Assembly (NCBI GenBank): GCA_949051815.1
Contig: CARQVR010000003.1
Span: 1-64,000, forward strand
DNA: 64,000 nucleotides
DNA from: an uncultured Lachnospiraceae bacterium
Lineage (GTDB): Bacteria; Bacillota; Clostridia; Lachnospirales; Lachnospiraceae
Direction of reading: 5' to 3'
Below, in pieces: positions 32,039 through 40,956 of this stretch. The notes beneath the pieces were generated by a model, which made no database searches, was not told the DNA's origin, and saw only the letters and a program-made list of their open reading frames with translations. The position numbers and the translations under genes were made by a program. Within the stretch, counting starts at the first letter, position 1. Each line of letters begins with the position of its first letter.

Positions 32039-33862
32039 TTATTTCCCTCCAATACCTTCATCCAGACTTGCGCCGGTAATTTTGTTTACTAATGTGTTAA
32101 AGATCAGGATCGCCACGATCAGGATCAGGTTGATCGCGCTGGAAAACGCGTACAATCCCATCTCGTCAAAGTAATCCAGTGTGGTCGATAAGATGAATCC
32201 CTGTGTACAGAGGAGCAAAAACAGTGACAGCTCTCTTAAGCAGGTCATAAACGGCAGCATGTAGCCGCTGATAATGGATGATTTCTGGATCGGAATGATG
32301 ATCCGGAACATCCGCTTAAACCAGGACAAGTCCTGAATGATCGCCGCCTCCTCAATCTCCCCGGACAACTGCAACATGGAATTTAACGCCGCCCTGCTGG
32401 CGAAGGGAATGTATTTCACCGTTCCTGCTATGATTAGCAGCGCGTAGGTGTTAAAGAGGTTTATCTTCTCGTTTGAAAAGAGGATAAAGAAGGCTGCACC
32501 CACTGCCAGCGAAGGCATCAGGTAGGGCAGAAACGCCATATTGTTCACATAGTTTGCCCATTTGCTTCTTCTGTTCTTGGATACGGCGTAACCGATCAAA
32601 GTGCCGATGGTTCCGGCTACCAGCGCGCAGCATACGGCCACTAGCAGCGTGCCGCCAAAGGCGTGCCATATGGTTTTGTTAAAGAGGATGCCGGGCTGGC
32701 CGTAGAGCGCGCCCGCATTGTTGTCTCTCGTCACCCACCACTTGGTCGTCAGGTTGTTCATATCTCCCGTGTACAGGAAGCTGTAATCCCCGGGGTTCGG
32801 CAGGAAAGTCTCAATCGCAAAGGAAATGATCGGGAAAATGCTGGTAAAGAACGTCACCACGATCAGCACGATGCCGATCGCATATTTTCCTATTTTGCCA
32901 AGGTTGATCTTAGAAATCTGTCCGGACTTTCCGGTCACGGTCGTGTAGCTCTTCCGGCTCTTTAAGCTCATCTGGTTTAATCCAAGAATCATGATGCCGA
33001 ATATCATCATAATAATCGCCAGAATGCTCGCCTCACCCGTATACTTGGAGTTCATGGACACATACTTTGTGGAAAGTGTGGTCAGCCCCAGATAGTGCGG
33101 TACCGGGTAGCTCCCCATCGCGCTTCCGAACACCAGAAGGATGGTGGAGAGGATGGCCGGTTTTACCATGGGCAGCGTCACTCTCGTCATAATCTTCCAC
33201 TTGGGCGTGTCCAGAATGGTCGCCGCCTCCTCCAGATTGGCGTCCATGTTGCGGAAAATACCGCCGATCATGATATAGGCGAAGGGCGCATAGTGCAGGC
33301 CCAGCACTACGGCGCAGGGCAGAAGTCCCATGCACCACCACTTGGGAGCCGTGACGCCAAACAGCGACACCACAAGGCCGTTCGAGGTTCCCGTCACCGC
33401 ATTGCTGTTAAACAGGTTCTGCCAGACAACTGCCAGCGTCCACTGGGGCATGATGTACGGGAAAATAAAAATGGAGCTTAAGTACTTTTTAAATTTTAAG
33501 TTGGTTCTTGTCACCAGAAATGCGAACAACCCGCCAAACACAATCGAAATCAGGCATGTAAAGACCGCCAGAAGCACTGTGTTTAACATCGGCGTCCACA
33601 GATTTGTCTTCGCCAGTCTGCTTGTGAACAGATCCACATAGTTCACTACGGAATACCCCGTCGCCCTGCCTGTCAAATGGGCATCAATGGTGCCCGGATG
33701 GATTTTGAACGTGTCCTTGACAATGGCAACAATCGGCGCCACCGTTCCCAGGGTGGCCGTGATGCCGAACAAAAGCAGGATGATGTTCTGGGGTTTGGAA
33801 AAATAAGTCTTACATTTATTCAGATAAATCACTGAGGATTTTGTCTTCGTCTTCTCACCCAT
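32039..33862 (-). CDS. Fused ABC importer permease (FbpB-like, two BPD domains)
   Basis: A 607-residue permease carrying two copies of the binding-protein-dependent transport domain, as in FbpB-type iron or 2-aminoethylphosphonate importers, so one chain forms the channel. EAA-type loops are EEAATILDTPKWKIMTRVTLPMVKPAIL (first half) and EEAAIIQDLSWFKRMFRIIIPIQKSSII (second half). About twelve helices. GGAG six bases before the ATG at 33862; an in-frame GTG at 33874 is part of that site. The substrate is not clear from the sequence. Confidence 0.88.
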   Translation of the reverse strand: MGEKTKTKSSVIYLNKCKTYFSKPQNIILLLFGITATLGTVAPIVAIVKDTFKIHPGTIDAHLTGRATGYSVVNYVDLFTSRLAKTNLWTPMLNTVLLAVFTCLISIVFGGLFAFLVTRTNLKFKKYLSSIFIFPYIMPQWTLAVVWQNLFNSNAVTGTSNGLVVSLFGVTAPKWWCMGLLPCAVVLGLHYAPFAYIMIGGIFRNMDANLEEAATILDTPKWKIMTRVTLPMVKPAILSTILLVFGSAMGSYPVPHYLGLTTLSTKYVSMNSKYTGEASILAIIMMIFGIMILGLNQMSLKSRKSYTTVTGKSGQISKINLGKIGKYAIGIVLIVVTFFTSIFPIISFAIETFLPNPGDYSFLYTGDMNNLTTKWWVTRDNNAGALYGQPGILFNKTIWHAFGGTLLVAVCCALVAGTIGTLIGYAVSKNRRSKWANYVNNMAFLPYLMPSLAVGAAFFILFSNEKINLFNTYALLIIAGTVKYIPFASRAALNSMLQLSGEIEEAAIIQDLSWFKRMFRIIIPIQKSSIISGYMLPFMTCLRELSLFLLLCTQGFILSTTLDYFDEMGLYAFSSAINLILIVAILIFNTLVNKITGASLDEGIGGK

Positions 33863-33889
33863 AAGCTTCTCCACTTCTCTTTTTAAAAT

Positions 33890-33916
33890 GGAAGTGACAT
33901 GTCACATGCCACTTCC
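33890..33916 (-). promoter_or_regulatory. Intercistronic hairpin between binding protein and permease genes
   Basis: GGAAGTGGCATG and CATGTCACTTCC pair over 12 positions (one G-U) around TGA on the minus strand. No long T-run follows, so it is more likely an RNA-stability or attenuation element that raises the amount of binding protein over permease. Confidence 0.65.
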
Positions 33917-33960
33917 AGGTATATTGCTTCACATCTGCATTCTTCCTTTTCTCTCCTGCC

Positions 33961-35427
33961 TTACTCTGCTGCCTCACCCTCGCTGTATTTGGTCAGAAGC
34001 TCAATCCAGCTTCCTACCGTGAAGGATACAGATGCGCAGTACTCAGGATCTTCTAACACCAGCTCGCCGTCGGTGGTCCACCAGTCATATCCTCTGTCAT
34101 TCTTCGCCTCGAATTGCAGGGTGCCCGCATCGTCATAGCCGCCCTTGCTGTGGCCGTAGGTCGCCTCAGTCGCCGCTGCCACCTCAGGATTGGAGGAGTA
34201 ACCGCCCATATCCTTGCCCCATGCGCTGAAACCGTCCTCGGTACAGGTCATGTATGCGATGAATGCACATGCCGTCCAGGGAAGCGGGCTGTTCTCAGTC
34301 ACGAAGAGATAATGGCAGTAGCCGTAACCACCGATTCCCGTGTAGCCATCCTGATATGCCGCCACATTGATGTTGTTTACGGACACACCGGCCGACTCCT
34401 CGACGGAACGGAGCTTGGAGTATACCAGAAGTCCGGACTGGTCGGTCGCGGAATCGGTTACCAGCGTATTACAGATCGGCCCGTCGTCTGTCTGCGCATT
34501 ATAGCTCTCTACCCAGAGTTTGATCCACGCCAGCGCGTATGCGCCGTCCGCACCGAGACCAAGGTCAGCCGCCTCAGATTCCATTGCCTGAATGGTGGGC
34601 TGGAAATATGCCTGTTTGTCAGCGTCCAGTGCGTTGAAAGCGTCTTTCAGCCATGCAGCATAGGTATCCTCCGTGAGCATGTAGAGGAAGTTCTTGCCGA
34701 CGATCTCGGAATCAATATCCATATAGAGGGAATGTACGCCCTCACCCACGAAATCCCAGCAGTTCTGATAACTTGCACTGCCTGTATTGTTGTACATAAA
34801 CACTTTGTTCAATGTCTGGAGAGGCAGGAACCCGTCCACCGCATCGGGTGTGGTGCCGTTTGCCTCAGCCCACTCCTTCGGAATGTAAGTATCGAGAATG
34901 CCTGTCTGTACCATCTTGGACTCGATCTGGTTACCGTCCTGAATCAGGGTCATGGCAAAGGTGCCTTTCTCCTTTAAGGAATCCGCCGTGAGCTGCTCGA
35001 AAATTTTATTGTTCTTAGGCTGCTGCCACTCGAACTCCATATTGTAGGACGGGTCGATGGTCTGTAAGTATTCGATAAACAGCGGAAGCGCCGACTTGCC
35101 GCGGCTGGAGTTGCCCACGCCGTAGAAGGTCTGTCCGTTGGACTCCTCAATCGCCTTCTTCGCCAGATCTTCCATGGACATGCCTTCCGCCTCACGGATG
35201 ATCTTCTGTGTCGCCGTCAGGCTTGCCTCATCTACAGGCGCTGCCTCTTCCGCCGCCGGTGCGCTGTCGCTTCCCTCATCTGCCGCGGGCGCCGCCGGTG
35301 TTTCCGCCTCTGCCGCAGCTTCCCCCTGTGCCGCGGGCGCTGCCTGCTGTGCTCCGCCGCCGCATCCCGCAAGACTTCCTGCGATCATACAGCTTGCCAG
35401 TAATAACGATAATGCTTTTTTCTTCAT
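33961..35427 (-). CDS. ABC importer substrate-binding lipoprotein
   Basis: A 488-residue binding protein. Signal peptide MKKKALSLLLASCMIAGSLAGC with lipobox LAGC (Cys21), followed by an Ala/Pro/Glu-rich linker to about residue 66, then the globular domain. Long for family 1 binding proteins, with DGYTGIGGYGYCHYLFVTENSPLPWTACAFIAYMT and aromatic, acidic surface residues. It is the first gene of the importer operon and has the control region 35486-35550 upstream. Ligand not identifiable; a phosphorylated or carboxylated compound is a guess from the HptRSA-like neighbours. Confidence 0.85.
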   Translation of the reverse strand: MKKKALSLLLASCMIAGSLAGCGGGAQQAAPAAQGEAAAEAETPAAPAADEGSDSAPAAEEAAPVDEASLTATQKIIREAEGMSMEDLAKKAIEESNGQTFYGVGNSSRGKSALPLFIEYLQTIDPSYNMEFEWQQPKNNKIFEQLTADSLKEKGTFAMTLIQDGNQIESKMVQTGILDTYIPKEWAEANGTTPDAVDGFLPLQTLNKVFMYNNTGSASYQNCWDFVGEGVHSLYMDIDSEIVGKNFLYMLTEDTYAAWLKDAFNALDADKQAYFQPTIQAMESEAADLGLGADGAYALAWIKLWVESYNAQTDDGPICNTLVTDSATDQSGLLVYSKLRSVEESAGVSVNNINVAAYQDGYTGIGGYGYCHYLFVTENSPLPWTACAFIAYMTCTEDGFSAWGKDMGGYSSNPEVAAATEATYGHSKGGYDDAGTLQFEAKNDRGYDWWTTDGELVLEDPEYCASVSFTVGSWIELLTKYSEGEAAE

Positions 35428-35485
35428 AAATTATACCTCCCTTTCATTTGTTTCTCTATCCTTCCCAGATTTGTATCTTGATATT

Positions 35486-35550
35486 ATTATAAAAACAGAT
35501 TGCCAAAAGAAAAACGGGACGAATCTGTTATTTCTTTGAGATTTCTGTGA
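35486..35550 (-). promoter_or_regulatory. Importer promoter with direct-repeat activator site
   Basis: Minus strand -10 TATAAT (35486-35491) with a very weak -35 (TTTTTC, 17 bases away). Just upstream, on the plus strand, ATCTGTTATTT (35523-35533) and ATTTCTG (35541-35547) repeat TCTG with a 20-base period. The same arrangement is found before the HD gene (36332-36370). A weak -35 plus direct repeats fits activation by the AraC-type regulator at 36397. Confidence 0.55.
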
Positions 35551-35558
35551 ATATGCAC

Positions 35559-35597
35559 AAAAAAAGTGTTCCGCAGACCTTCCCGCGAAACACTTTT
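35559..35597 (-). terminator. Terminator of the HD-domain gene
   Basis: Minus strand AAAAGTGTTTCGCG with GCGGAACACTTTTTTT: stem of about ten pairs and a seven-T tail. AAAA on the other side makes it potentially bidirectional. Confidence 0.85.
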
Positions 35598-35639
35598 ACT
35601 CATATCATCCGGCTTATTTCCCTGACTGTTTATTCAATT

Positions 35640-36248
35640 TTACATCTTTATCCCAAACGTATTCTCCACCACATCGTCAAACAGCGTATACAGGTTTCTG
35701 CCACTCTTTTCCTCAAAGTATTGCCAGATTTTGTAAATCGCTCTCCAGTTTTCCACAGTGGCGTCTTTTACGCCATGCCGCATAGCAACATCCAGCAGTC
35801 TTTTCTCCAGAAGACAAACTCCCTCCGGCAGACAAATGCTGTCACACAACTGAATCAGCCTGTCATAGTCTGTATATACCGCGTTATCCAGCACCTCGCG
35901 GATCTCTGCGTAAACCGCCTCACTGCAATCATTAGCTCCGATATAGTAATCAATTTTTTGTACGGGGAATGAATGGGTAATGCAAATCTGCGCTGCATCC
36001 TCATACCCTTTCTTCTTTAAATGCAGATAACCGTCATAAATATGAAGCATTGCTGTCGGCCCTGTATATCTTCCCAAATCGTGAAGCAGCCCCAATACCT
36101 CCGCCGTATCGCCGTCCAGACCGCATACTTGCGCGATCTTTCTGGCTGCGCCCGCCACCGCTTTGGAATGGGCGGCCCATGGTCCCGGATTGCAGGAATC
36201 TGCCCATGCCAGCATTTCTCTTGCCTCTTGTAATGTCGGTATTTTCAT
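35640..36248 (-). CDS. HD-domain phosphohydrolase-like protein
   Basis: A 202-residue HD-domain protein. NPGPWAAHSKAVAGAARKIA supplies the first His, LGLLHDLGRYTGPTA the HD pair, and a later Asp lies in DYDRLIQLCDSIC. HD proteins hydrolyse phosphate esters of nucleotides or small molecules. The start at 36248 has GAGGAG five bases upstream. It is located between the importer and its sensor genes, and its upstream region shares the direct-repeat motif with the importer, so it probably belongs to the same regulon, for instance as a phosphatase of the imported compound (inference). Confidence 0.82.
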   Translation of the reverse strand: MKIPTLQEAREMLAWADSCNPGPWAAHSKAVAGAARKIAQVCGLDGDTAEVLGLLHDLGRYTGPTAMLHIYDGYLHLKKKGYEDAAQICITHSFPVQKIDYYIGANDCSEAVYAEIREVLDNAVYTDYDRLIQLCDSICLPEGVCLLEKRLLDVAMRHGVKDATVENWRAIYKIWQYFEEKSGRNLYTLFDDVVENTFGIKM

Positions 36249-36331
36249 AATCGCTCCTCTTTTCTTTTGAAACCTGACTCTGTTTCCCGCATCGAGCATA
36301 ACGCACAAATGGCTGTCATCACAACAGGAGA

Positions 36332-36370
36332 TATCTGTTATTTTATTAAAATTTCTGCTATTTTATTAAG
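36332..36370 (-). promoter_or_regulatory. Direct-repeat activator site upstream of the HD gene
   Basis: CTGTTATTTTATTAA (36335-36349) and CTGCTATTTTATTAA (36355-36369) on the plus strand: 14 of 15 identical, 20-base period. Followed on the minus strand by TTGTGA-17-TTATGC as a possible promoter. Shares ATCTGTTATTT...ATTTCTG with 35523-35547. Confidence 0.55.
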
Positions 36371-36396
36371 TAACTCTGCTCTCCGGATCCCATTTG

Positions 36397-37170
36397 CTAT
36401 TCCCTTCCGACCCTGTCCTGATACTCGGACGGATTCACCCCCGCGACCTTCTTAAAAATCGTGGAAAAGTAGGTAATATCCTTATACCCTACCATTTCCG
36501 CCACCTCGTAGACCTTATACCGGCAATTCTGTAAAAGCTTCATGGCCATCCGCACCCGGTAGCGGGTGATATAGGCATTGATTGTATATTCCGTCTCTTT
36601 CTTAAAAGTATGGCTCAGATGCCCTTCGCTCAAGCCAAGCGACTCCGCAATCTTCCGGACGCCGATATCGGAGTCCGCATAGTGCTCCATAATATAATTC
36701 ATGGCCTCCGTCACATACTTGCTCTTTTCTCCCTTTTGAATGGACGCGTGAGCCAGCACATCCTCCTCGTGGGCCCTGCCGCCGGACTGCTGTCTCGCCT
36801 CCACCTTCTTCTTGATGCGCCGGACCGCCTCCTCCAGCTCTCCGTCCTCAAACGGCTTGAGCAGATAATCGGAGGCTCCCAGCTTAACCGCATTCTGCGC
36901 ATAGGCGAAATCATCGTAGGCTGTCAGAAAAATCACATAAGTTTCATTTCCCTCGTCACGAAGCTCCGTAACCATCTCAATTCCATCCTTTTTCGGCATA
37001 CGGATGTCACAGATCACCAGATCCGGCCGGTATTTATGAATCGCCTCCAGTCCTTCCTCCCCGTTTCCGGCCTCCGCCACCACCATACAGTCAAGCGCCT
37101 CCCAATCCGTCTCCATGACAATGCCCTTCCTCACAAGACTCTCATCATCCACCACCAGAATTTTAAACAT
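36397..37170 (-). CDS. AraC-family response regulator (HptR/YesN-like)
   Basis: A 257-residue regulator: receiver domain MFKILVVDDESLVRKG, phospho-acceptor Asp55 in DLVICDIRMPKKDGIEMV, Lys in ASDYLLKPFEDGELEEAV; C-terminal AraC double helix-turn-helix IRKIAESLGLSEGHLSHTFKKETEYTINAYITRYRVRMAMKLL and VYEVAEMVGYKDITYFSTIFKKVAGVNPSEYQ. GGAGAGGG precedes the ATG at 37170; a longer frame to 37245 overlaps the kinase end. It should act on the direct repeats at 35523-35547 and 36335-36369. Confidence 0.9.
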   Translation of the reverse strand: MFKILVVDDESLVRKGIVMETDWEALDCMVVAEAGNGEEGLEAIHKYRPDLVICDIRMPKKDGIEMVTELRDEGNETYVIFLTAYDDFAYAQNAVKLGASDYLLKPFEDGELEEAVRRIKKKVEARQQSGGRAHEEDVLAHASIQKGEKSKYVTEAMNYIMEHYADSDIGVRKIAESLGLSEGHLSHTFKKETEYTINAYITRYRVRMAMKLLQNCRYKVYEVAEMVGYKDITYFSTIFKKVAGVNPSEYQDRVGRE

Positions 37171-37241
37171 AGCCCTCTCCATTCCGAAACATTTTTCTTC
37201 CGGACATCCGTGCCGCTCCCCTCCGGCGGATATATCCCGTT

Positions 37242-38951
37242 TCACATAAGGTTACCTGTCGCCACCGGCAGGGTAATCCGTACTTTCGTCCCGCCGCCCG
37301 GCTGATTCTCCGCATATAGTCCGTACTGCATCCCGTAATGCAGCCTGATAATCGTGTCCACATTATAAAATCCGATATGGCCTTTTAACTTCTCCCGGTT
37401 TCTCTCTCTCAAAAGAGAAAGTATTTCCTCATCCATCCCGCAGCCATCGTCGTACACATCCACATACAAAACCGCCTCCTCCTCGTAGATATTGAGGAAA
37501 ATATGGCCGTCCTCCCGCTCTTTCAGTCCGTGTAAAATCGCGTTCTCCACAATGGGCTGGATAATCATTTTCGGCACCCGGCACTCCTCCAGCTCAAGGG
37601 GCAGCTCCACGTCGTAGGAAAAATTGCCGTCGAAGCGGATTTTTTGAATATCCATGTAAGCGCACACCAGACTGACCTCCTCCGACAGGCTGATAAACGG
37701 CGCCTCGGAAATGCTTGTGCGGAGTATTCTGGCAAGGCCGGACGCCAGCGTGGCAAGCTCCGGCACATGGTGCGCCTTGGCCACCCACTTGATCGTGTCC
37801 AGCGTATTATAGAGAAAATGCGGGTTGAGCTGGGCCTGCATCATGGCAATATTGCTGTCGTTTAACTCCTTCTGCTGCTTTACCTGCAATTCCAGATTCT
37901 CCTTGATCTGTCTGGTCATCCCGTCAAAGCTGGCCGAGAGCTGCCCCAGCTCATCCTTTCTGCCACTCTTGATCTGTACATCCAGATCTCCCTCCTCCAC
38001 TCTGGCCATGGCCTTTGTCAGTCTTTTGACCGGTGTAGTCAAATAGTCGCTCATCACCCCCGCCGCCAGTACGCAAAGAAGCAGAGAGCACACCGCCATG
38101 ATCATAATGACGCCCGCCGTCATATTGGTCACGTCCTGCGTAAAAACAGGTTCCCTCCCCAATATGATATACAGACCTGTCCGGGTGATGGGCGCAATGT
38201 AAAAGGTGATGCCGTCTGTGGTCTGGCGCAGATCCTCCCCTGCCATCCATCGGGTGCGGAGGGTTTGTGCCAGAGACGCCTCCTTGGCCGCCTTCGTGCT
38301 GTACACATCCTCCCAGAAGCTGTCTAACACGGCGATCCCGTTCTGTTCGTCGTAAGCGCCGGATAAAATGGTCTCAAAATGCGTCTCCGTCATGTCCACC
38401 ACCACGAAGCCCACGCACTCCTCATTCTCGTCCAAAATCGCATGGGCGCCTTGCAGACAGGGCGCGTCCGCACCCTGTTCCCAGGATGCCCTGCGCAGAA
38501 TCATATCCTGCGAATGGGTCCTCGCCACCTTCAAAAGCCCCCAATAGGCCGGCAGCTCTCCCGCCACACCCTGCGGCGACGTGGACAGACTGCATATACC
38601 CTGAGCGTCGTACACATGAAACCACGCAATCTCCCGCAGATCCTGGGTCTTCTCATACAGCCGCTTATAGGCTTTGTTTTTAAGCCAGCTATCCGTCTGT
38701 GTAATGCCGTCCACAATCACCGGATCCGCCAGAATCTCTTCCGCTACTTTTTCCATCGCATCAAAGGTGCCCGTCATGCGCGCTTCCACGCTGACAAGCT
38801 GCGCCTGCGTCTTCTCCTCGTAGTCCTTGGAAAGTCTCGCCTTTAGAACACTGACCAGAAAGCAGCCCGTAATCACCAGCGGAACCAGCGCGACCACAAG
38901 AAAGCATAAAAACAGTTCTCTCTTAAAAGATTTCCGAATAATTGTCGTCAT
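37242..38951 (-). CDS. LytS/HptS-like sensor histidine kinase
   Basis: A 569-residue kinase: helices at about 12-34 and 282-305, an extracellular Cache-like sensor between them, HAMP (TTPVKRLTKAMARVEEGDLDVQIKSG), then the His_kinase domain with His378 in AQLNPHFLYNTLDTIKWVA and a HATPase (IIQPIVENAILHGLKE, VYDDGCGMDEE, GHIGFYNVDTIIRLHYG, GGGTKVRITLPV). The ATG at 38951 overlaps the binding-protein stop by four bases (ATGA). Together with the adjacent binding protein and AraC-type regulator it forms a three-component sensor like HptRSA of staphylococci. Confidence 0.9.
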   Translation of the reverse strand: MTTIIRKSFKRELFLCFLVVALVPLVITGCFLVSVLKARLSKDYEEKTQAQLVSVEARMTGTFDAMEKVAEEILADPVIVDGITQTDSWLKNKAYKRLYEKTQDLREIAWFHVYDAQGICSLSTSPQGVAGELPAYWGLLKVARTHSQDMILRRASWEQGADAPCLQGAHAILDENEECVGFVVVDMTETHFETILSGAYDEQNGIAVLDSFWEDVYSTKAAKEASLAQTLRTRWMAGEDLRQTTDGITFYIAPITRTGLYIILGREPVFTQDVTNMTAGVIMIMAVCSLLLCVLAAGVMSDYLTTPVKRLTKAMARVEEGDLDVQIKSGRKDELGQLSASFDGMTRQIKENLELQVKQQKELNDSNIAMMQAQLNPHFLYNTLDTIKWVAKAHHVPELATLASGLARILRTSISEAPFISLSEEVSLVCAYMDIQKIRFDGNFSYDVELPLELEECRVPKMIIQPIVENAILHGLKEREDGHIFLNIYEEEAVLYVDVYDDGCGMDEEILSLLRERNREKLKGHIGFYNVDTIIRLHYGMQYGLYAENQPGGGTKVRITLPVATGNLM

Positions 38952-39955
38952 GGCTGCCCCGTCAGTTCCTTCCACTGTGTCAGTATTTCTTCCCGATGGG
39001 TTTCTGAGTATTCCAGATCATAGAGCACTTCCCTGACGGGTGTGCTCTGCGCGCCCCTGCGCACGCTCCTGCGGTACAGACGATCCTCCAGAAGCCGCTG
39101 TACATCCTCACTCACCGTAAACTCGATGAACAGCTCCGCGTTTTCCCTGTGGGGCGCGTTTTTAATAAGGGCGCTGCCGTCCGGTACGGCCGCGGTCCCC
39201 TCTTTTGGGTAGATCATTCCGATATCGGCGTTTTGATCCATCTCCTTTAAAACAGTTTCTTCCAATGTAATGCCGATCAGCTTCTTCCCGGCAGTGACTT
39301 CCTGCAGCACCTCGCCGGAGCCTGCCAGAATATCCCCATCCAGATTGGAGACAAAGGCTTCCAGCGTCTCCTCCTCCGCCATATCCTGCGACAGTATTTG
39401 CAGCATCGTCATAAGCGCGGTGTAACTGCTCCCGGATCTGTACGGATCGGCAAACGCGATATTGCCCTGCCAGTGATTGTTGGTCAGATCCCGCCAGCTC
39501 CTCGGCGTACCGGCCGAAATAACCAGCTTTTTATTGTAGGCAATCACAATGGGCAGTTTGGAAAACACCGTATATGCGCCATCCTCCGACGCATAGGCGC
39601 TGTCAAGCTGCTCCCACTGGCTGCTGACATAGGGTTCAAAATATGCCGCGTAGGCATTCAGGTTATCCACGCCGCCGCCAAACATCACATCCCCCGAATT
39701 TTTTCCGTTCTCCCCGGCAATCCGGTCAAGCAGATCGTTGGTTCCTCCGGTGACCACCTCCACCCAGATACCTGTCCGTTCCTCAAACTCCCTGACAATC
39801 GGACCGTAAATTTCCTCCTTATGAGAAGTGTAAACCACCAGCTTATTGCTCTCTTCCAGCCGGTATTCCTCCTGTATCTGGCCGCTCCCACAGCCGCCTG
39901 TCATCACCGCCGCCATAAAAAGGCTGGCCGCCGCCTGTAAAATCCGTTTTTTCAT
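38948..39955 (-). CDS. Sensory substrate-binding lipoprotein (HptA-like)
   Basis: A 335-residue lipoprotein: MKKRILQAAASLFMAAVMTGGC ends in a lipobox (TGGC). The domain is family 1 periplasmic-binding-protein-like of the iron/phosphonate/hexose-phosphate group: LVVYTSHKEEIYGPIVREFEERTGIWVEV, GGTNDLLDRI, GDVMFGGGVDNLNAY, IAFADPYRSGSSYTALMTML and AALIKNAPHRENAELFIEF-type end (ALIKNAPHRENAELFIEF). It begins the sensor operon. In HptRSA the binding protein presents the ligand to the kinase. RBS AGAGGGAG before the ATG at 39955. Confidence 0.85.
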   Translation of the reverse strand: MKKRILQAAASLFMAAVMTGGCGSGQIQEEYRLEESNKLVVYTSHKEEIYGPIVREFEERTGIWVEVVTGGTNDLLDRIAGENGKNSGDVMFGGGVDNLNAYAAYFEPYVSSQWEQLDSAYASEDGAYTVFSKLPIVIAYNKKLVISAGTPRSWRDLTNNHWQGNIAFADPYRSGSSYTALMTMLQILSQDMAEEETLEAFVSNLDGDILAGSGEVLQEVTAGKKLIGITLEETVLKEMDQNADIGMIYPKEGTAAVPDGSALIKNAPHRENAELFIEFTVSEDVQRLLEDRLYRRSVRRGAQSTPVREVLYDLEYSETHREEILTQWKELTGQP

Positions 39956-40014
39956 TCTGTCGCTCCCTCTCTTTTCCCATTCTACCAAAAACCCTGTTTC
40001 AGAGAAAGACCCTC

Positions 40015-40043
40015 TTGACACTTGCCTGTTTTAGATACATAAT
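40015..40043 (+). promoter_or_regulatory. Promoter of the antiporter operon
   Basis: TTGACA (40015-40020), 17 bases, CATAAT (40038-40043). The transcript would have a leader of about 93 bases before mnhE. Confidence 0.7.
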
Positions 40044-40142
40044 ATTACCGTTCATGCAGGCTCCCTGGCTTTACACTGTAATATAAATAAGTAAAAACAC
40101 TTATAACACATAAAATTATGTTCAGAACAACGGAGGAAAATA

Positions 40143-40610
40143 ATGTTTATCCTTTTTTTTCTGATATGGGTTATTTTTAACGGGCAGCTCACTGCGGAAA
40201 TAGCAGCTTTCGGTGTCGTCATCGCTGGGGTTATGTACTGGTTTTTATGCCGGTTTCTCAACTACAGCCCCCGATACGACCTTTTTTTATGGCGAAAAGC
40301 GCCTCTTCTGGCGCAGTATATGCTGACTCTGGTCTGGGAAATTTTAAAGGCCAATCTGTCTGTCTTTCGTCTGATTTACACCGCCGAATACGAATTGGAA
40401 CCGACTGTCGTGCATTTTAAAACCGGTCTGCACTCCACCTTTGCGCGGGTGCTGCTGGCCAATTCCATCACCCTGACTCCCGGTACGATCACCGTCGCGT
40501 TATCGGGCAGCGAATATACGGTACACTGTCTTGACAAAGAGCTGGCGGAAGGTATTTCTTCCTCCGTGTTTGTAACGCTTCTGGAAAAAATAGAGGAAGG
40601 ATTATCCTGA
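40143..40610 (+). CDS. mnhE: Mrp-type antiporter subunit E
   Basis: A 155-residue MnhE/MrpE subunit with two N-terminal helices (FILFFLIWVIFNGQLTAEIAAFGVVIAGVMYWFLCRF), the conserved LAQYMLTLVWEILKANLSVFRLIY helix and the soluble domain VVHFKTGLHSTFARVLLANSITLTPGTITVALSG. Acts in the cytoplasmic membrane as a structural subunit of the multisubunit Na+(K+)/H+ antiporter. First gene of a plus-strand operon; CGGAGG is six bases before the ATG. Confidence 0.92.
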   Translation: MFILFFLIWVIFNGQLTAEIAAFGVVIAGVMYWFLCRFLNYSPRYDLFLWRKAPLLAQYMLTLVWEILKANLSVFRLIYTAEYELEPTVVHFKTGLHSTFARVLLANSITLTPGTITVALSGSEYTVHCLDKELAEGISSSVFVTLLEKIEEGLS

Positions 40611-40623
40611 TATGGAGGCTGCC

Positions 40624-40956
40624 ATGGAAAAAGAGTTCATCTATCACACGCTTTTTATTGCACTGTTGATCGTACTTTCCTTCATGCTGCTGGTCTGTCT
40701 GATCCGCGCTGTAAAAGGCCCCCGTGTGGCCGACCGTCTGATGGCCGTGAACATGATGGGGACCATGGTTATGGTTATGATTTCGATTCTGGCGCTGCTT
40801 TTGCGGGAAGGCTATCTGGTAGATATCTGTCTGATCTACGCCATGATCAGCTTTCTTTCCGTGGTGGTGATCTCCAAGGTTTACATCGGTATCTATGAGG
40901 AACAGCACCACTATCAGGAAGATGCGGAAGGGGGAAATGCGGATGAACGCGGTTGA
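40624..40956 (+). CDS. mnhF: Mrp-type antiporter subunit F
   Basis: A 110-residue three-helix protein: FIALLIVLSFMLLVCLIRAVKGPRVADRLMAVNMMGTMVMVMISILALLL is the MrpF signature (KGPRVADRLMA). The start at 40624 uses GGAGG five bases upstream; an ATG at 40612 overlaps that site. Confidence 0.92.
   Translation: MEKEFIYHTLFIALLIVLSFMLLVCLIRAVKGPRVADRLMAVNMMGTMVMVMISILALLLREGYLVDICLIYAMISFLSVVVISKVYIGIYEEQHHYQEDAEGGNADERG

Noticed and set aside
33889..33917. Rho-independent terminator after the binding-protein gene
   Set aside because: No T-run follows the stem, and the permease and ATPase genes need read-through.
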